The translations under genes were made by a program, and so were the position numbers. 64,000 bases of DNA, taken from positions 9,712,259 to 9,776,258 of the forward strand of contig JAMXIF010001164.1 of the NCBI GenBank assembly GCA_028583685.1. The letters are read 5' to 3'. Position 1 is the first letter of the stretch. Every line of letters starts with the position of its first letter. This DNA is from Petaurus breviceps papuanus. Taxonomy: Eukaryota > Chordata > Mammalia > Diprotodontia > Petauridae. The notes under the pieces were generated by a model that worked only from the letters and a program-made list of their open reading frames with translations, ran no database searches and was not told the DNA's origin. Positions 44,481 to 56,260 of this stretch are shown in pieces.

Positions 44481-44914
44481 GTTTAGTGAGTTTTCTTACC
44501 AAACTAAAATAAGAAGATGACTCTGAATATACCCTATCCCATTTCAGCTCTGTCAGGCAAGGTTAACTGGGCTACAATTCCTACTAGCACTCATTTTTTT
44601 ATTCTGAGTGAAGAGATTACAGTCATATTGGATTGGCTACCAGTGCCTGCCACATCCTCCTGAGAGCTAAGAGAGAGCAGGGTAAGGTCAGAATAAAGAA
44701 TGAACTGAGATAAGGGACAATACTGTGCAATGGAAACAACCTTGAACTTGGAATCATAGGACCTAAGTGACCTGTGCAACTTTGGACAAGTCACAACTTC
44801 TTTGGGCCTTGGTTTCTTCATCTGTAAAATGAGGAAATTAACTTTTTCCTAGACTTTGATCTAAGACTAACATAAGCCTGAATCCCTGGGACCTGGCCTA
44901 ATTTAGGTGAGTGG

Positions 44915-45115
44915 TTCTCAAAGTATAGTCCAAGCCCAGAGACCCTTTCAGGGGTCCATGAGGTGAAAACCATTTTCATAATAATACAAAGATATTTTCC
45001 ATTTCTAATATGATAAAAATCAATAGCTACCACTCATAGAGAGGAAATCTCTGGGGAAGGGTCCTCAATAATCTTTAAGAACGTAAAGACCTGAAAGTTT
45101 GAGAATCTCTGGTCT
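44915..45115. mobile_element. hAT-Charlie-type MITE relic
   Basis: gagtggttctcaaagtatag, caggggtccatgaggtgaaa, accattttcataataataca and, at the right, gtttgagaatctctgg. The CAGTGGTTCTCAAA-like ends and TTTGAGAA terminus are typical of old Charlie-type MITEs. Confidence 0.65.
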
Positions 45116-45219
45116 TGATGTTTGTAACCAGTGGTCCCCAAGATACTGGACTGCTACCTCATCACTAGTTCCCAGGATACCAGATCACTACCACAACACC
45201 AGTTCTCATACTACCTCAT

Positions 45220-45365
45220 CCACTTTCTAGCTGTGTGACCACAGGCAGATAACTTGGCCTTTCTGAGCTTCAGTTGGCTTATCTGTAAAATGCATGTGAT
45301 AAGAATGCTCATAGTATCTTACAGGGTGTTGAGAAATGCATTTGCTTAAACCGTTAAGTACAATA
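45220..45365 (+). repeat. MIR-type SINE
   Basis: ctagctgtgtgaccacaggc, cttatctgtaaaatgcatgt and gagaaatgcatttgcttaaa. Confidence 0.7.
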
Positions 45366-46539
45366 CAAACACAGTTTGTTATTTGCTCTGAATATGTAGC
45401 TGAGAACCTGTGTGTCTTCACAATACCAGGAATGACAAGGAAAACCCTCCCGTCTACTAACCCCAAATTTTCCACTACTTCCCTGCCCCTGCCACACAGA
45501 CACTGGCACAAAGGGTATGCCAGACCTCATCGTGGTTGGCCCCATCCTCTGGTCACACCAGCCCCCAAAGCCTTCTCATTGGCACAGATACTCAGGTCAC
45601 ACTAGGACACTACTGGGAAACACCACTCCAGGGGAACATAGGCCCTGGACCATGATGGGAAATGAACAAAAGCTTCATATTTTTTTTTCTGCCTTAAATA
45701 CACAGATGCTTTTCTTTCTAACATAAGGAAACAGCATGACTGGCCACAGAGAAATGCTTGCGGGGATACAGAGGGGGCTGGGCAGAGACTGATACCATAC
45801 TGCTTTGCTTCTGAGAGTAAGCCAGCTTTAGGAAATGGGACATTCCTAATGACTGACACAGGGAGGAAACTGGCACTAAGGCTCTTCAGGAAGCTTAATT
45901 AACAAGGCAACGGCAAACAGAATAACAAGGCAACGGTCACAAACAGAATAAACTACGTGTGCTGCTCCCCCCACCTTCCCCAACCCCCAGAACTAGCCAG
46001 CCTAGCTAGAACTCAACCACAGCCTGATGAGGCAGAGGAGGAGAAGGTCTGTGGCCAGTGCCACGTGAACTGAGTTACAAATAGTCTTTTTCTTGGACCA
46101 CATACTGATGTGGTTTCTGATCAGAGGTCTCTGAGAGCCCCAGCTATGTTTCCAGGCGAGAAGCTGGTCATTCAAGTCTGCAAACATGAATCCCACATTC
46201 ATTGGGGAAATAAAAAGTCACTGTCATCCTGAGCCTGTCTGCCTGCCTTCCTGATACTGAAAACAGACAGGAGGGAAATAGCTGAAGCTCCCGGGGCTTA
46301 GCCACTCAACAAGTATGTCTCACAAGACCAAGGAATGAAGCCTGGGCTGTGATCAGGGCTTCCTAAACCATCCTCTGACCTCCCAGGATCATTTTGTTTC
46401 TAAGAACATACTTTGATCTCTGACTGTATGTGTAGAGGTTTGGGGAAACTGACTGATCTGTGAAAAGGTCTTGAAAGAGCACAGTATGAGAAGGAGGCAG
46501 AAAACCTAGGGGTTTTTTTTGTTGTTGTTGTCTTGGTTT
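45366..46539. other. Unassigned sequence
   Basis: No exon or confident repeat. A short local duplication aacaaggcaacgg occurs at 45901 and about 45924. Confidence 0.4.
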
Positions 46540-46990
46540 TTTTTTTTCTAATTTTCATTCTGCTGTTAACTTCAATGGCTCTGTGTCTTTGAGCAAATCA
46601 TTTAACTCTCTAGGTTTTAGTTTCCACATCTATAAAATAGAGATAATTCACATTCTGCATAGTTCACATATGTCCCTATGATTTCTTCAGAGTAGGGAAC
46701 TCTGATCATCAGACTGATAACTCAGGAAATATTGGGAGCTTATTAAGCAAACTATGCAGAGTCATCTAGCAAGGAAATACCAGAGATGAGATTTGAACTC
46801 AGGACTCCCTGACTTCAAGCCTGGCATGGGTCCACTTCGCTATACTACAAGTACAAGATGTCTTTGATAAATGATCACCTGCCTTCTTACTAAAGACCTC
46901 TGGAGATGGAAAACCCTCTGTCACCTAAGGAATTCCATTCCACTTTTGGACAGCTGTAATTGGTACCTTCACCAAGATGTCAATTTCATA
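46540..46990. repeat. MIR and CR1/L3 scraps
   Basis: MIR sense piece at 46560-46660 (ttgagcaaatcatttaactc), MIR antisense piece at 46745-46850 (gagatttgaactcaggactc), then CR1/L3 antisense at 46855-46990 (taaatgatcacctgccttct, ctcctgtcacctaaggaatt-like). Confidence 0.6.
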
Positions 46991-47394
46991 GGGTCCCCAA
47001 ATGAGAACATGTAGATGACAAACTTTGAAAACTGTAAAGCACTACAAAAGGAGAGATGGCATCATCAGAAACACAACCATTGAGAGCAGCTGCCGAGTTT
47101 CATAGGCAGCAGAACAGACTCCATTTCAAAATATGTGGAGAGACAAGGGAGGAAATCCCCCCATATCACTACATTTGCCCCTCCCCAGCATGTATTCCAG
47201 GATGGAAGTGGGTGTGGGGGGAGGAGGGAGATTGTCAATGGTAAGAGCTTCTTCAGTGTAGCTCCTGCATTTGTTCTCGAGGGCCACCTTGTCCCAAATG
47301 GTCAAAGATCTGGGATATCATGCCAGAAAAGTTCCCAGGGGCCCTCACTTGGCCTGTGAAACGGTGAAGAATGGATTCATCTGTCTCTTTAAGC
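46991..47394. other. Unassigned sequence
   Basis: Overlapping plus-strand frames of 62 and 74 codons (47056-47359) without recognisable domains. No splice-supported exon. Confidence 0.35.
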
Positions 47395-47792
47395 TTCCTC
47401 CCATTCTACTGGTTTGTCTCTTCTATATTATATTCCAATTTGTACTGTAGTCATTTTTTTTTACACATATCAGCCTTACTCCCCACTAGACTGCATACTC
47501 CTTGAACACAGATACTGATTTATTCCTCTTGTCTCCCCAACAGTACCTAGCACAGTATACTGCATAAATTAGATCAGGGATGAGGAACTTGTGGCCTCCA
47601 AGGCCACATGTGACCCTCTAGGTCCTCAAGTGTGTCCCCTTGACTGAATCCAAACTTCACAGAACAAATCCCCTTACTAAAGTATTTGTTGTGCAAAACT
47701 TGGACTCAGTCAAAAGGCCTCACCCAAGGACCTAGAAGGCCCCAGGTTCCCCACGCCTGCATTAGTACTCAAATGTTTATTAAATAAACGGA
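47395..47792 (+). repeat. L2 3' tail split by hAT MITE copy 2
   Basis: ccccactagactgcatactc, cttgaacacagatactgatt and tctccccaacagtacctagc; tail resumes after the MITE with caaatgtttattaaataaac. Confidence 0.8.
47575..47758. mobile_element. hAT-type palindromic MITE, copy 2
   Basis: cagggatgaggaacttgtgg to ccaggttccccacgcctg, same structure as copy 1. Flanks (aattagat / cattagta) keep a degenerate 8-bp duplication. Confidence 0.8.
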
Positions 47793-47949
47793 TGATCCCA
47801 GAATCAGGTGATTCTACAGGTTTGTATAGGTTTACAACACTGCATTGCAATTCAGACTCATAAAAGAGATTCCTGAAGCCAGCTCATCAGTAAACCTCTC
47901 AGAGGTCTGGGAGATGGGCCAAGACCCATCCTTTAGTCGAGGTCAACCT

Positions 47950-48110
47950 CACTCTATCTGCACATTTTCCTCTGTCACTTATTACCTCTGTGACCTTGGA
48001 CAGGTAACTTAATCATTTTGGACCTCAGTTTCCTCATCTGTAAAATAAGTGGATTGCCTAGATGGCTTCTGAGGGCCCTAAGTCTATGATCCAAGGATCT
48101 CAGGACATGA
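47950..48110 (+). repeat. MIR-type SINE
   Basis: tctgtgaccttggacaggta, cagtttcctcatctgtaaaa and gcctagatggcttctgaggg. Confidence 0.75.
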
Positions 48111-48285
48111 TTTGATCTAGCTAGGATACTCCTTGGGTCCTAGCATCTCAGAGCTGGAAGAGACTTCAGGGGTCACCTGATATAATTCCATCTACAACAC
48201 CCTAACAAGGAAGGGGTTATCTGCCCTGACCTTTTGTGATAGATTTCCTCACAGGAGCTTACAGAAGAAGATTAAAGAAAGAGAA

Positions 48286-48535
48286 GGGGGGAGCCAGGTT
48301 GTACAGTGGATAGAGTGTAAGCCCTGGAGAGAGGAAGACATCCGCCCGAGTTCAAATCTAGCCTCAGACACTTACTAGTGACCCTGGGCAAGTCATGAAA
48401 CTCTGCCTTAGTTTCATCACTTGTAAAATGAGCTGGAGAAGGAAATGGCAAACCATTCCAGTATCTGTGCCAAGAAAATGCCAAATGGGGTCATAAAGAG
48501 TCAGACCCTACTGAAACTACTGAACAACAATAAAA
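48286..48535 (+). repeat. CORE-SINE, MAR1-like
   Basis: gagccaggttgtacagtgga head, gagttcaaatctagcctcag, tgaccctgggcaagtcatga, caaaccattccagtatctgt and agagtcagaccctactgaaa. Confidence 0.9.
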
Positions 48536-48787
48536 AAGGAAGAAAAAAAAAGTAGGAGCAGAGGATTGGAGCCTAAAGCAAGAGGGAGCTCAGCTGAGAA
48601 ATTTGCAGAATCTCAGGCCAAGCAGATGAGCTCACAGAGCTACCTACACAAAGTTCAGAGCCAGAATAAAGCACACTCCACCCACCAGGGCTCTGTTCCA
48701 TCCCAACCAAACCTTCTTGCCTCTGCCCTGGCCGGAGCGCTGAAAACCAACAGAAAGCAGACCCAGACTTGGGTCTAGTTAACAGGG

Positions 48788-48977
48788 CTGGGGAACCTTT
48801 GGCCTTGAGGCCACATGTGGCCCCCTAGGTCCTCAAGTTTGGCCCTTTGACTGAATCCAAACTTCACACAAAAAATTCCTTTAATGAAAGCATTTGTTCT
48901 GTAAAACTTGGACTCGGTCAAATGGCCTCCCCCAAGGACCTAGAAGGCCATATGAGGCCACAGGTTCCCCATCCCTG
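48788..48977. mobile_element. hAT-type palindromic MITE, copy 3
   Basis: cagggctggggaacctttgg to ccacaggttccccatccctg. The best preserved copy of the family in the window; flanks show no convincing TSD. Confidence 0.85.
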
Positions 48978-50050
48978 GATAGTAGTAGGTAGCTCCAGGT
49001 AAAAGATATGGCCTAGTTCTGAATTCTGCCTATCTACCCAATTACACCTGTATTTCAATAGTAAAACCAATTTCCATGCAGTAGACCCCATGGACCCAAG
49101 GAGCACCAGTATCTAAATGGGAAAGAAACACTGCCTTTACAGCAGAAATCAGCTCCTCCCCTTCACTTCAAAGCACCAACCTAGGCCTCACTCACCTCAT
49201 TCTAAACACCAAAGACTTGCATCACCTTCCATAAGACAGAGGACTTATCAGATAAGAACTGATAAGAACAGATGCTGCCCCACCCTTTTCCATTTTTAGC
49301 AGCTCTGGTTGTTGGTAATTTTTTCCTCTTATCAAGCTGAAACCTGTATCTCTGCAACTTCCATCCACAGCTTCTTGTCAGGACCTTTCATAAGACAGTC
49401 TTTCAAATCCTTAAAAGTGAGCCCCCCTTAAACCTTCTCTTCTTCAGCCACGGCTTTGAGCCTCTTCTTCATTCTCTGGGTGTATTCCAAATTGTTAATA
49501 TTCTTCCAAAATAGAATGCTCCAAACTGAAAGCATTAGTCATATTTATATAGTTTGAAAGTTTACTGTGTTAAAATTGCATCTTGTTCTGGTGCTCCTGC
49601 CTCTCCCACCCCCTCTCTAGTCAGTATAGTAAACTTGTAAGTAGCCCATATAAAGTAGCAATAGAAGAAAGTAAGATAGCATGGGGGAACCTACAAGTCA
49701 CATATAAACCATCCCAAAGATCAGAGAAGCCGCATTTGCCAATTGTGTCACATATTAGCCAAAAAGCACATCTTGGTAATATGTGCTGAATCCCAGAGAG
49801 CCATTTAGACTTTGCCGTCGTAGCCTTTTGGCCCTATGATATATAAATTGCAGATTTAGTTCCAGACATCCATAGTAAGACCTGCCCAATACCAAAGTTT
49901 ACCCATAACTTTGAGATGATGTGGTCATGTTAACTTCAAAATTTTACTGACAACTTTGAGATGGTCTGAATATGTTAATGAACCAGCTCCAAGGAGACAC
50001 ACATAAGAGTTAGTCTGTTCCGCCCCTAAAACCCTATAAACTGAGACTAC
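48978..50050. other. Unassigned sequence
   Basis: No exon or confident repeat. A patch near 49200-49460 is pyrimidine-rich without a frame. Confidence 0.4.
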
Positions 50051-50054
50051 ACAA

Positions 50055-50845
50055 AAAAGGAAAATTAAAAATGCTGGAGAAGTGGGAAAATCAGAACACT
50101 GATGCATTGTTGGTGGAGTTGTGAACTGATCCAACCATTTTGGAGAGCGATTTGGAATTACGCCCAAAGGGCTATAAAAATATGCATACCCTTTGACCCA
50201 GCAATATCACTACTAGGTCTGTATCCCAAAGAGATCATAAAAGTGGGAAAAGGACTCATATGTACAAAAATATTTATAGCAGCTCTTTTTGTGGTGGCAA
50301 AGAATTGGAAATTGAGGAGATGCCTATCAATTGGGGAATGGCTGAATAAGTTGTGGTATATGAATGTAATGGAATACTATTGTGCTATAAGAAATGATGA
50401 GCAGGTGGACTTCAGAAAACCTGGAAAGACTTATGTGAACTGATGCTGAGTGAAGTGAGCAGAACCAGAACATTGTACACAGTAATAGTAACATTGTGCG
50501 ATGACTAACTTTGATAGACTTAGCTCTTCTCAACAATGCAGGGTTCTAAGACAACTCCAAAAGACTCATGATGGAAAATCCTACCCACATCCTGAGAAAG
50601 AACTATGGATTCTGAATGCACATCAAAGCCTACTATTGGCTCTCTCTCTTTTCGTGGTTTATCCCATATAACATGACTACTGTGAATATGTTTGATATGA
50701 ATGTATATAGAGAGCCTGTATCAGATTGCATATCATCTTGGGGAGAGGGGAGCAGAGGGAGACAGAGAAATTTTAAAACTCAAAAGCTTGTGGAATTGAA
50801 TGTTAAAAACTAATAATAAATTGATTTTAAAAAATAAAATGACAC
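50055..50845 (+). repeat. L1 ORF2 C-terminus and 3' UTR
   Basis: Frame 50102-50443 reads FIAALFVVAKNWKLRRCLSI then GEWLNKLWYMNVMEYYCAI and stops; followed by 3' UTR (gtgagcagaaccagaacatt, aagaactatggattctgaat) and an A-rich end near attttaaaaaataaaat. 5'-truncated. The least diverged L1 tail here. Confidence 0.93.
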
Positions 50846-50869
50846 CTCACAGTCCTAGCCCCTCTTCCA

Positions 50870-52378
50870 TATCCTAAGGGTTCATTGTTCCAAGTGCTCC
50901 CAACTCTAATTCATGTTTATATGAGTGGTTCTTTGTGCCTTTCTCCCTCCCCAGTGCTTTCTGTCTTCTTCCCATTCCCCATCCCCATGCTATCTACCTT
51001 TTATTTGTTTGATTTTCACTGATTTGTCTCTATACCTTCTGTGCTGTTTGTCCCTACACCCTCTCTGCCTTATTAAAGTGTGATTGCAGCCTTGCTTCCC
51101 ACTGCCATCATGGACTTTCCTGGCAAATACCCAAAAAATCCGGGTAAGACTGCCCCCCATTTCATAATTTCATAAAGTAATTATCAATTAATTTACAAAG
51201 CAACCTTCCTCACAATAGCTCCATGAAGGCATGATCTTAATTTTTACAGTTGATGAAACAGGCTCAGAGTGCTTCAATGACTTACATCTTTCCCTCAAAC
51301 CCACCCCTTCCTCTGACTTCCCTGTTCCTATTTAGTGTGCCTCCATCTCTCCAGTCACCCTGGTTGACAGTTTCAGAATAATTCTCCCTCATCTCCCATA
51401 TTTAATCAGTTACCTATGTGATATACCTTACATTTGTCCTCTTTTCTTCATTTTAATCACATGGCTACCACTCTAGTTCAGGCTCTTACCAGATCTTACT
51501 TGGACTATTACAATAACTTAATTGGTCTCCTTATCTCCAAACCCTCCCTTCTTCATTCCATCCACTACATAATTGCCAAATTGATATTCCTAAAACAGAG
51601 GTTACTTTCCTACTCAAGCAGCTTCAGTGGCTCCCTGTTATTCCTAGGATAAAATACAAATTGTTCTGTTCGACTTTTAAAGAACTAGCAGTGGTATGTA
51701 AGATATGGAGGTAGAAATAATTAAGAGAGGAAAAGGACAATGAGAAATAAAATAGGACCCAAGCATTATAACCACCCTGGTTCTGATTCTTATTACTTCT
51801 TTCCTGGACTATTTCAATAACTACCGAATGAGTCTTGCTGCTAAGAGTCTCTCACTCAATCAATACATTCTACATACTGCTACCAGAATTCATGGCAGCT
51901 ATGTGACATAGTGGATAAAATGCTGGACTTGGAGTCAGGAAGATGAGTTCAAATCCTACTTCAGACACTTAGGACTGTATGACCCTGGCCAAGTTACTTA
52001 ACCTCTCTCAAACTCCATTTTTTCCACTGGTGAAATGGGGATAATAACCTGTATCCCAGGGATGTTATGAGGATCTAAACTTTAAGTGCTCTATAAAGGC
52101 TAGCTACTCTTAGCTAATCCATCCCTGCTCATGTCATTCCCCTCTTCCCCAGAATGGATCCCTATTAACTACCACAGAAGATCCAGGCTCCTTAGTATGG
52201 CATTCAAGGCCCTTCAGATCTTACCTCAATCTACCTTTCCAACCTTACCTCACACTATTTCTCTCCATGCATTCTGTGCTCCAGACAAAACTGTCTCCAG
52301 AATATGCCACCAGGCTTTCTGCCTCAGTTCCTGTTCATGCCATTCCCTATGACTAGAATGGTTCTTCTCCACAAAGGA
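50870..52378 (+). repeat. L2 LINE relics (two segments) with SINE insertion
   Basis: Two L2 segments in the same orientation (about 51340-51680 and 51760-52378): ctaccactctagttcaggct, tggactattacaataactta, tcagtggctccctgttattc, and later gtattcaaggcccttcagat-like and caatctacctttccaacctt. The CORE-SINE at 51893-52117 splits the second. 50870-51340 is diverged pyrimidine-rich sequence. Confidence 0.7.
51893..52117 (+). repeat. CORE-SINE/MIR-type SINE
   Basis: ggcagctatgtgacatagtg head, gagttcaaatcctacttcag, atgaccctggccaagttact and tgaaatggggataataacct tail. Confidence 0.85.
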
Positions 52379-53389
52379 CCGCAATTAGTTACTTGCTAGG
52401 AATAAGTAGGACAGGGGAGTGGGACTAGGAGTTTGAGACTCCTAAACAAAAGGTTTAGAACAGCTGCTGGGAGTAATGTGATAGGGAGCCAGCTGGAATG
52501 AAAGAAAAGAATTCCTTTGCCTGTGACCCATTCTTTTCTCTACCCAGTCTCCCCAGTACCCCAAGTGGGGGGCCTGATCCTTGATGTGCCTGCTGTTAAT
52601 GGATAGGGTGACCTGGGGCAGTTAGGTTAAGCAGACAGCTCTAGCATGTGCACTGAGAACCTTCTCATGGGCTGACATGAAAACAGTAAAATTTAATAGG
52701 GAGCAAAAAACTGTTCATAGAGTTAAAGTCAAGCACTTGGGTTCACTCAATCAGCCTTCCACACATATGATGGGAGAGAGCAAACTTCATAGAGGTTCCT
52801 ATGAAAAAGATAACTATAATTCAATAAGCCTTTTTTTGTGTGCCTACTAATGCCTAATAATGCTGGGCTCAAAGTGCAATACAAAACAACTTGCATGATT
52901 TGGCTTCCCTCCAAACAAACAAACAAACAAACAGAAACCATCAAGAGAGACAGCTTGGCACTAGTAACTAGAGAGCTGGCCTCAGTGGCCATGAGCAAGC
53001 CATTATATTTTTCTCTCAGTGCCCCAGGCACTTTTTTTTGAGACTCTTAAGTGTTTTAGACACATGCTCAACTGCTTCAGTGAAAAGACTTTTCACATGC
53101 ATTGAGCAGCTCTTTATATCAATAAAATTGCAAGTCTTGTCCCATTTTCATTCCCCTTCAAAAAAAAAAAATCAAGTACAAGTTTAAGCTGTAATATGTT
53201 GCTATATGAGTACATAATTACAGCCTTCAATAGATACATTATCTCATCAATGTGCCTCACCCCGACACAGCCTTACACAGATCATAACCTTTCAACACCT
53301 TATCCTGTGCAATTTTTTTCTGATGCCCCTTTATATCCTGTGAAGAGAATCCAATCAATCTCCTGGAGGAGACTTTCTAGGTCTATTTC
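52379..53389. other. Unassigned sequence
   Basis: Contains a short (CAAA)n at 52912-52933. No exon or confident repeat family. Confidence 0.4.
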
Positions 53390-53585
53390 TTAATTTTTAT
53401 TTTATTTATTTTATTCTGAATTTAAGAAATAAAACAAACATTTCCATAACAGAATAGAAAAAAAATGCACATGAAACTACAAAGCTATTATATACAACTT
53501 GCTATTCCTTTTAAACATGTAATAAAATTATCATGTAACTTTCTTTTTTTCTTTCCTTTTTTCTCCTTCCCCCACCTCCACCCTA
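53390..53585 (-). repeat. Retroelement 3'-end-like sequence
   Basis: tttattttattctgaattta, agaaataaaacaaacatttc, catgaaactacaaagctatt and taacttgctattcctt-like text followed by a C/T-rich block resembles an antisense LINE 3' UTR, probably L1. No coding part to prove it. Confidence 0.4.
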
Positions 53586-54181
53586 GAGATGGCTACCATT
53601 AGATATTGCATAGGTAGAAGCCCAACACAATACCCAGGCCTTCTGGCCACCAGTCAGCCCCAGATTCTTGCTATGTGACCGGACTACTTCTTTTCCTGAT
53701 TGCATGATTCCTGAAGGATATCTTTTCTAGTAAGAGTCAGCATGCCATGGTAGGTAGAGAGCTGATCTTGAAGCCAGAAAGATCTGGTTTCAGGTTCTAC
53801 CTCTGATACATATTGGCAGCAAGACCCTGGGCAAGTCATTTAATCTCAGTAGTCTAGGAAATTCTCTAGGACTAGAAGTTGAGAAGAAGAAGCTGACCTG
53901 AATTCCAAGAGGGAACTTGCTCCCTTGGGATATTCCTATACCAGTGGAAACACAGACCTTACCACCATCCCTGCTCCTATTTTTTATTCCACTTCTTGGG
54001 TACTTGGTAATGGGATGGCATTTGGAAAACTGCATATCACTTTCAATATTCTCACACAATTCCATAACACAGAAGGCAGTCTTTTTTTTTTTTTAACACC
54101 AGTGTTCATCCTTCCAACCTGCTCACAAGTCATGAAATATACTAATCTCTAAAAAAAAATCAATAGAGTAATATTGACTCT
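53586..54181. other. Mostly unassigned sequence
   Basis: MIR-type relic at 53745-53880 (agccagaaagatctggtttc, gaccctgggcaagtcattta). Nothing else recognised. Confidence 0.4.
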
Positions 54182-54198
54182 AAAGAATTACTACTACT

Positions 54199-54357
54199 GG
54201 GGCGGTTAGGTGGTGCAGTGCATAGAGCACTGGCCCTGGAGTCAGGAGGACCTGAGTTCAAATGTGGCCTCAGACACTTAACACAAAAACTAGTCGTGTG
54301 AGCTTGGGCAGTCACTTAACCTCAATTCCCCTCCCCCCCCCAAAAAAAAGGCAAAAA
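54199..54357 (+). repeat. tRNA-headed SINE (WSINE-like)
   Basis: ggcggttaggtggtgcagtg head, gagtcaggaggacctgagtt, C-run then A-rich tail with gcaaaaaaaa. TSD AAAGAATTACTA(C/T)TA at 54182-54196 and 54358-54372. Confidence 0.95.
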
Positions 54358-54374
54358 AAAGAATTACTATTATA

Positions 54375-54710
54375 AGTCTCATTCTTCTCCAGGATGATTT
54401 CCAGTCTTCCTCTACCATGCTCCAGCTCTTTGTCCTGAAGCTTCACTCCAGCCCTGGAATCTACACATTGAACGTGCCCTAAACCCTTGAAACCTTTCCC
54501 TCTGATTGCTCCTCCCAGAATATCTATTTAAGGAGGGCACCCAGGTCAGCCAAGTCTTGCTCATTTCCATACTCCTGGCTTTTCAGCTTCTTTCTGGTCT
54601 TTTCCAACTGGAACGTAAACTCCTTGAAGGTAGGAACTGTCTTTCTATTTGTAGTTGCATCCCTGGCACTTAGAAAACACTTAACTAAATGCTTGTTGAT
54701 TGATTTCAGG
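54375..54710 (+). repeat. L2 3' tail
   Basis: ctctgattgctcctcccaga, aactggaacgtaaactcctt, gaaggtaggaactgtctttc, catccctggcacttagaaaa and aatgcttgttgattgatttc. Confidence 0.75.
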
Positions 54711-54744
54711 TAAGAGAAAGGTTAAGAGAGACACACAAACGGGG

Positions 54745-55348
54745 GTAAGTAGTCCATAGCATATTACTAATTAATCAACAATTATGTATTAAGTGACTAT
54801 TAGGTACCAGGCACCGTGCTAAGCATTGAGGACATGAAGATGAGAAATGAAATAATCTTACTCTAAAGGAGCTTCTGGTCCAGTAGGAAAGATATTATGT
54901 ACCTATATGTATATACAAAACAATTATATATAAAAGAAACTAAAAATAAATACAAAGTGGCTTGAGAGGGAAACTACTAGCAGCAGGAGAGGGAGGGCTG
55001 GATTAGAGTGGGCTTTGTGTAGAAGGTGTTTGAAGGAAGTGAAGGATTCTCTGAGGCAGAAGTGGTGGGGGGTGTGGGGTGGGAGTGGGAGTGGTGGAAT
55101 TCCAGGGATGGAGGATAGCTGGTTCAAACATAAAGATGGGAAATGGTGTACCAAGGGTGTAAACAAGGGCCAGTTTGGCTGGACTGTAGCATATGGGAGG
55201 AGGAACAAGGTACAACATCCTGGAAAGATAGATTGGGCCCAGGTTATAAAGCTTTAAAAGACAAAGGATTTTCTGTTCGATCCTGGAGGCATGAGGGAGC
55301 CTTTGGAATTTATTGAATAAGAGAGTGACTCGGTCAGATCTGCACTAC
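54745..55348 (+). repeat. Old dispersed repeat, family not named
   Basis: taccaggcaccgtgctaagc, gcttctggtccagtaggaaa, ggccagtttggctggactgt, gtggaattccagggatgg-like, and aagagagtgactcggtcaga. Same family in the same orientation at 59363-59840. Pattern known from many mammals; I do not name it. Confidence 0.55.
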
Positions 55349-55363
55349 AAAAAATGACTTTGA

Positions 55364-55536
55364 TGGGGTAGGTAGGTGGCGCAGTGAATAGAGTGCCGGC
55401 CCTGGAGTCAGGAGGACCTGAGTTCAAATCCGACCTCAGACACTTAATACATAGACCAAAAATCTAGCCGTGTGACCTTGGGCAAGTCACTTAATCCCAA
55501 TTGCCCTACCTTCCCCCCTCCAAAAAAAAAAGCAAA
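55364..55536 (+). repeat. tRNA-headed SINE (WSINE-like)
   Basis: ggtaggtggcgcagtgaata head, gagtcaggaggacctgagtt, tgtgaccttgggcaagtcac, tail ccccctccaaaaaaaaaagc. TSD AAAAAATGACTTTGA at 55349-55363 and 55537-55551. Confidence 0.96.
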
Positions 55537-55559
55537 AAAAAATGACTTTGAGATTTATT

Positions 55560-56035
55560 ATTATTGTTATTTCCAGAAAAAGAAGATCAAAACTCTCCTC
55601 CCATACTATGCATTGGTCAGACTACATCTAGAGGGGCACTGACAAACTATCATGTCAAAAGAGGGCAATGGGGATTGTAAGGAACCTTGAAACCATGTCT
55701 TAGGAGGAAGAGCTGAAGGAACTAAGGAAGCTTGTCCCATAAAAGAAACAATTTACCAGAATGTATGCTAGTTATCTTCAAATATTTGGCATGTGGAAGA
55801 GAGTACAAATTAGTCTCTGTGGGATTCCAGGAAGAATGGCTAGGACTAATGGGTAGAAGCAAATTTCAGCTTACTACAAAGAATAATAGCCACTGGAACT
55901 TCATACAGTTTTAATGGTCTGCCTTGTGAAGTACTAATTTCCCTGCCACTGGAAGTGTTCAAGCAGAGTCCAGATGATTATTTGTTAAGGATGCTACATA
56001 GAGGATTCTTGCATGTGTTAAAAGGCTAGATTTAT
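55560..56035 (+). repeat. CR1/L3-type 3' fragment
   Basis: attgtaaggaaccttgaaac, catgtcttaggaggaagagc, gctagttatcttcaaatatt, tgccactggaagtgttcaag and tgattatttgttaaggatgc. Confidence 0.7.
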
Positions 56036-56039
56036 TATT

Positions 56040-56260
56040 AATTATTAGCATTTTAAAGTTTACCAAGTGCTATCCATACATTATATCACTTGGGCTTTCC
56101 TATGAATTAGGTGCTACCAGTAATATATTTATTCCCACTTTACATATAAGGAACCTAAAGCTCAGAGAGATTAAGTAAGTTGTCCAAAACCCCATAAGCT
56201 AACAAGATTCAGAGGTGAAATTCAAACTTGCCAGTCCAGAGCTCTGTCTACCATGCCATG
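56040..56260 (-). repeat. MIR-type SINE relic
   Basis: aaagtttaccaagtgctatc, ttcccactttacatataagg, ctcagagagattaagtaagt and agagctctgtctaccatgcc. Confidence 0.65.
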
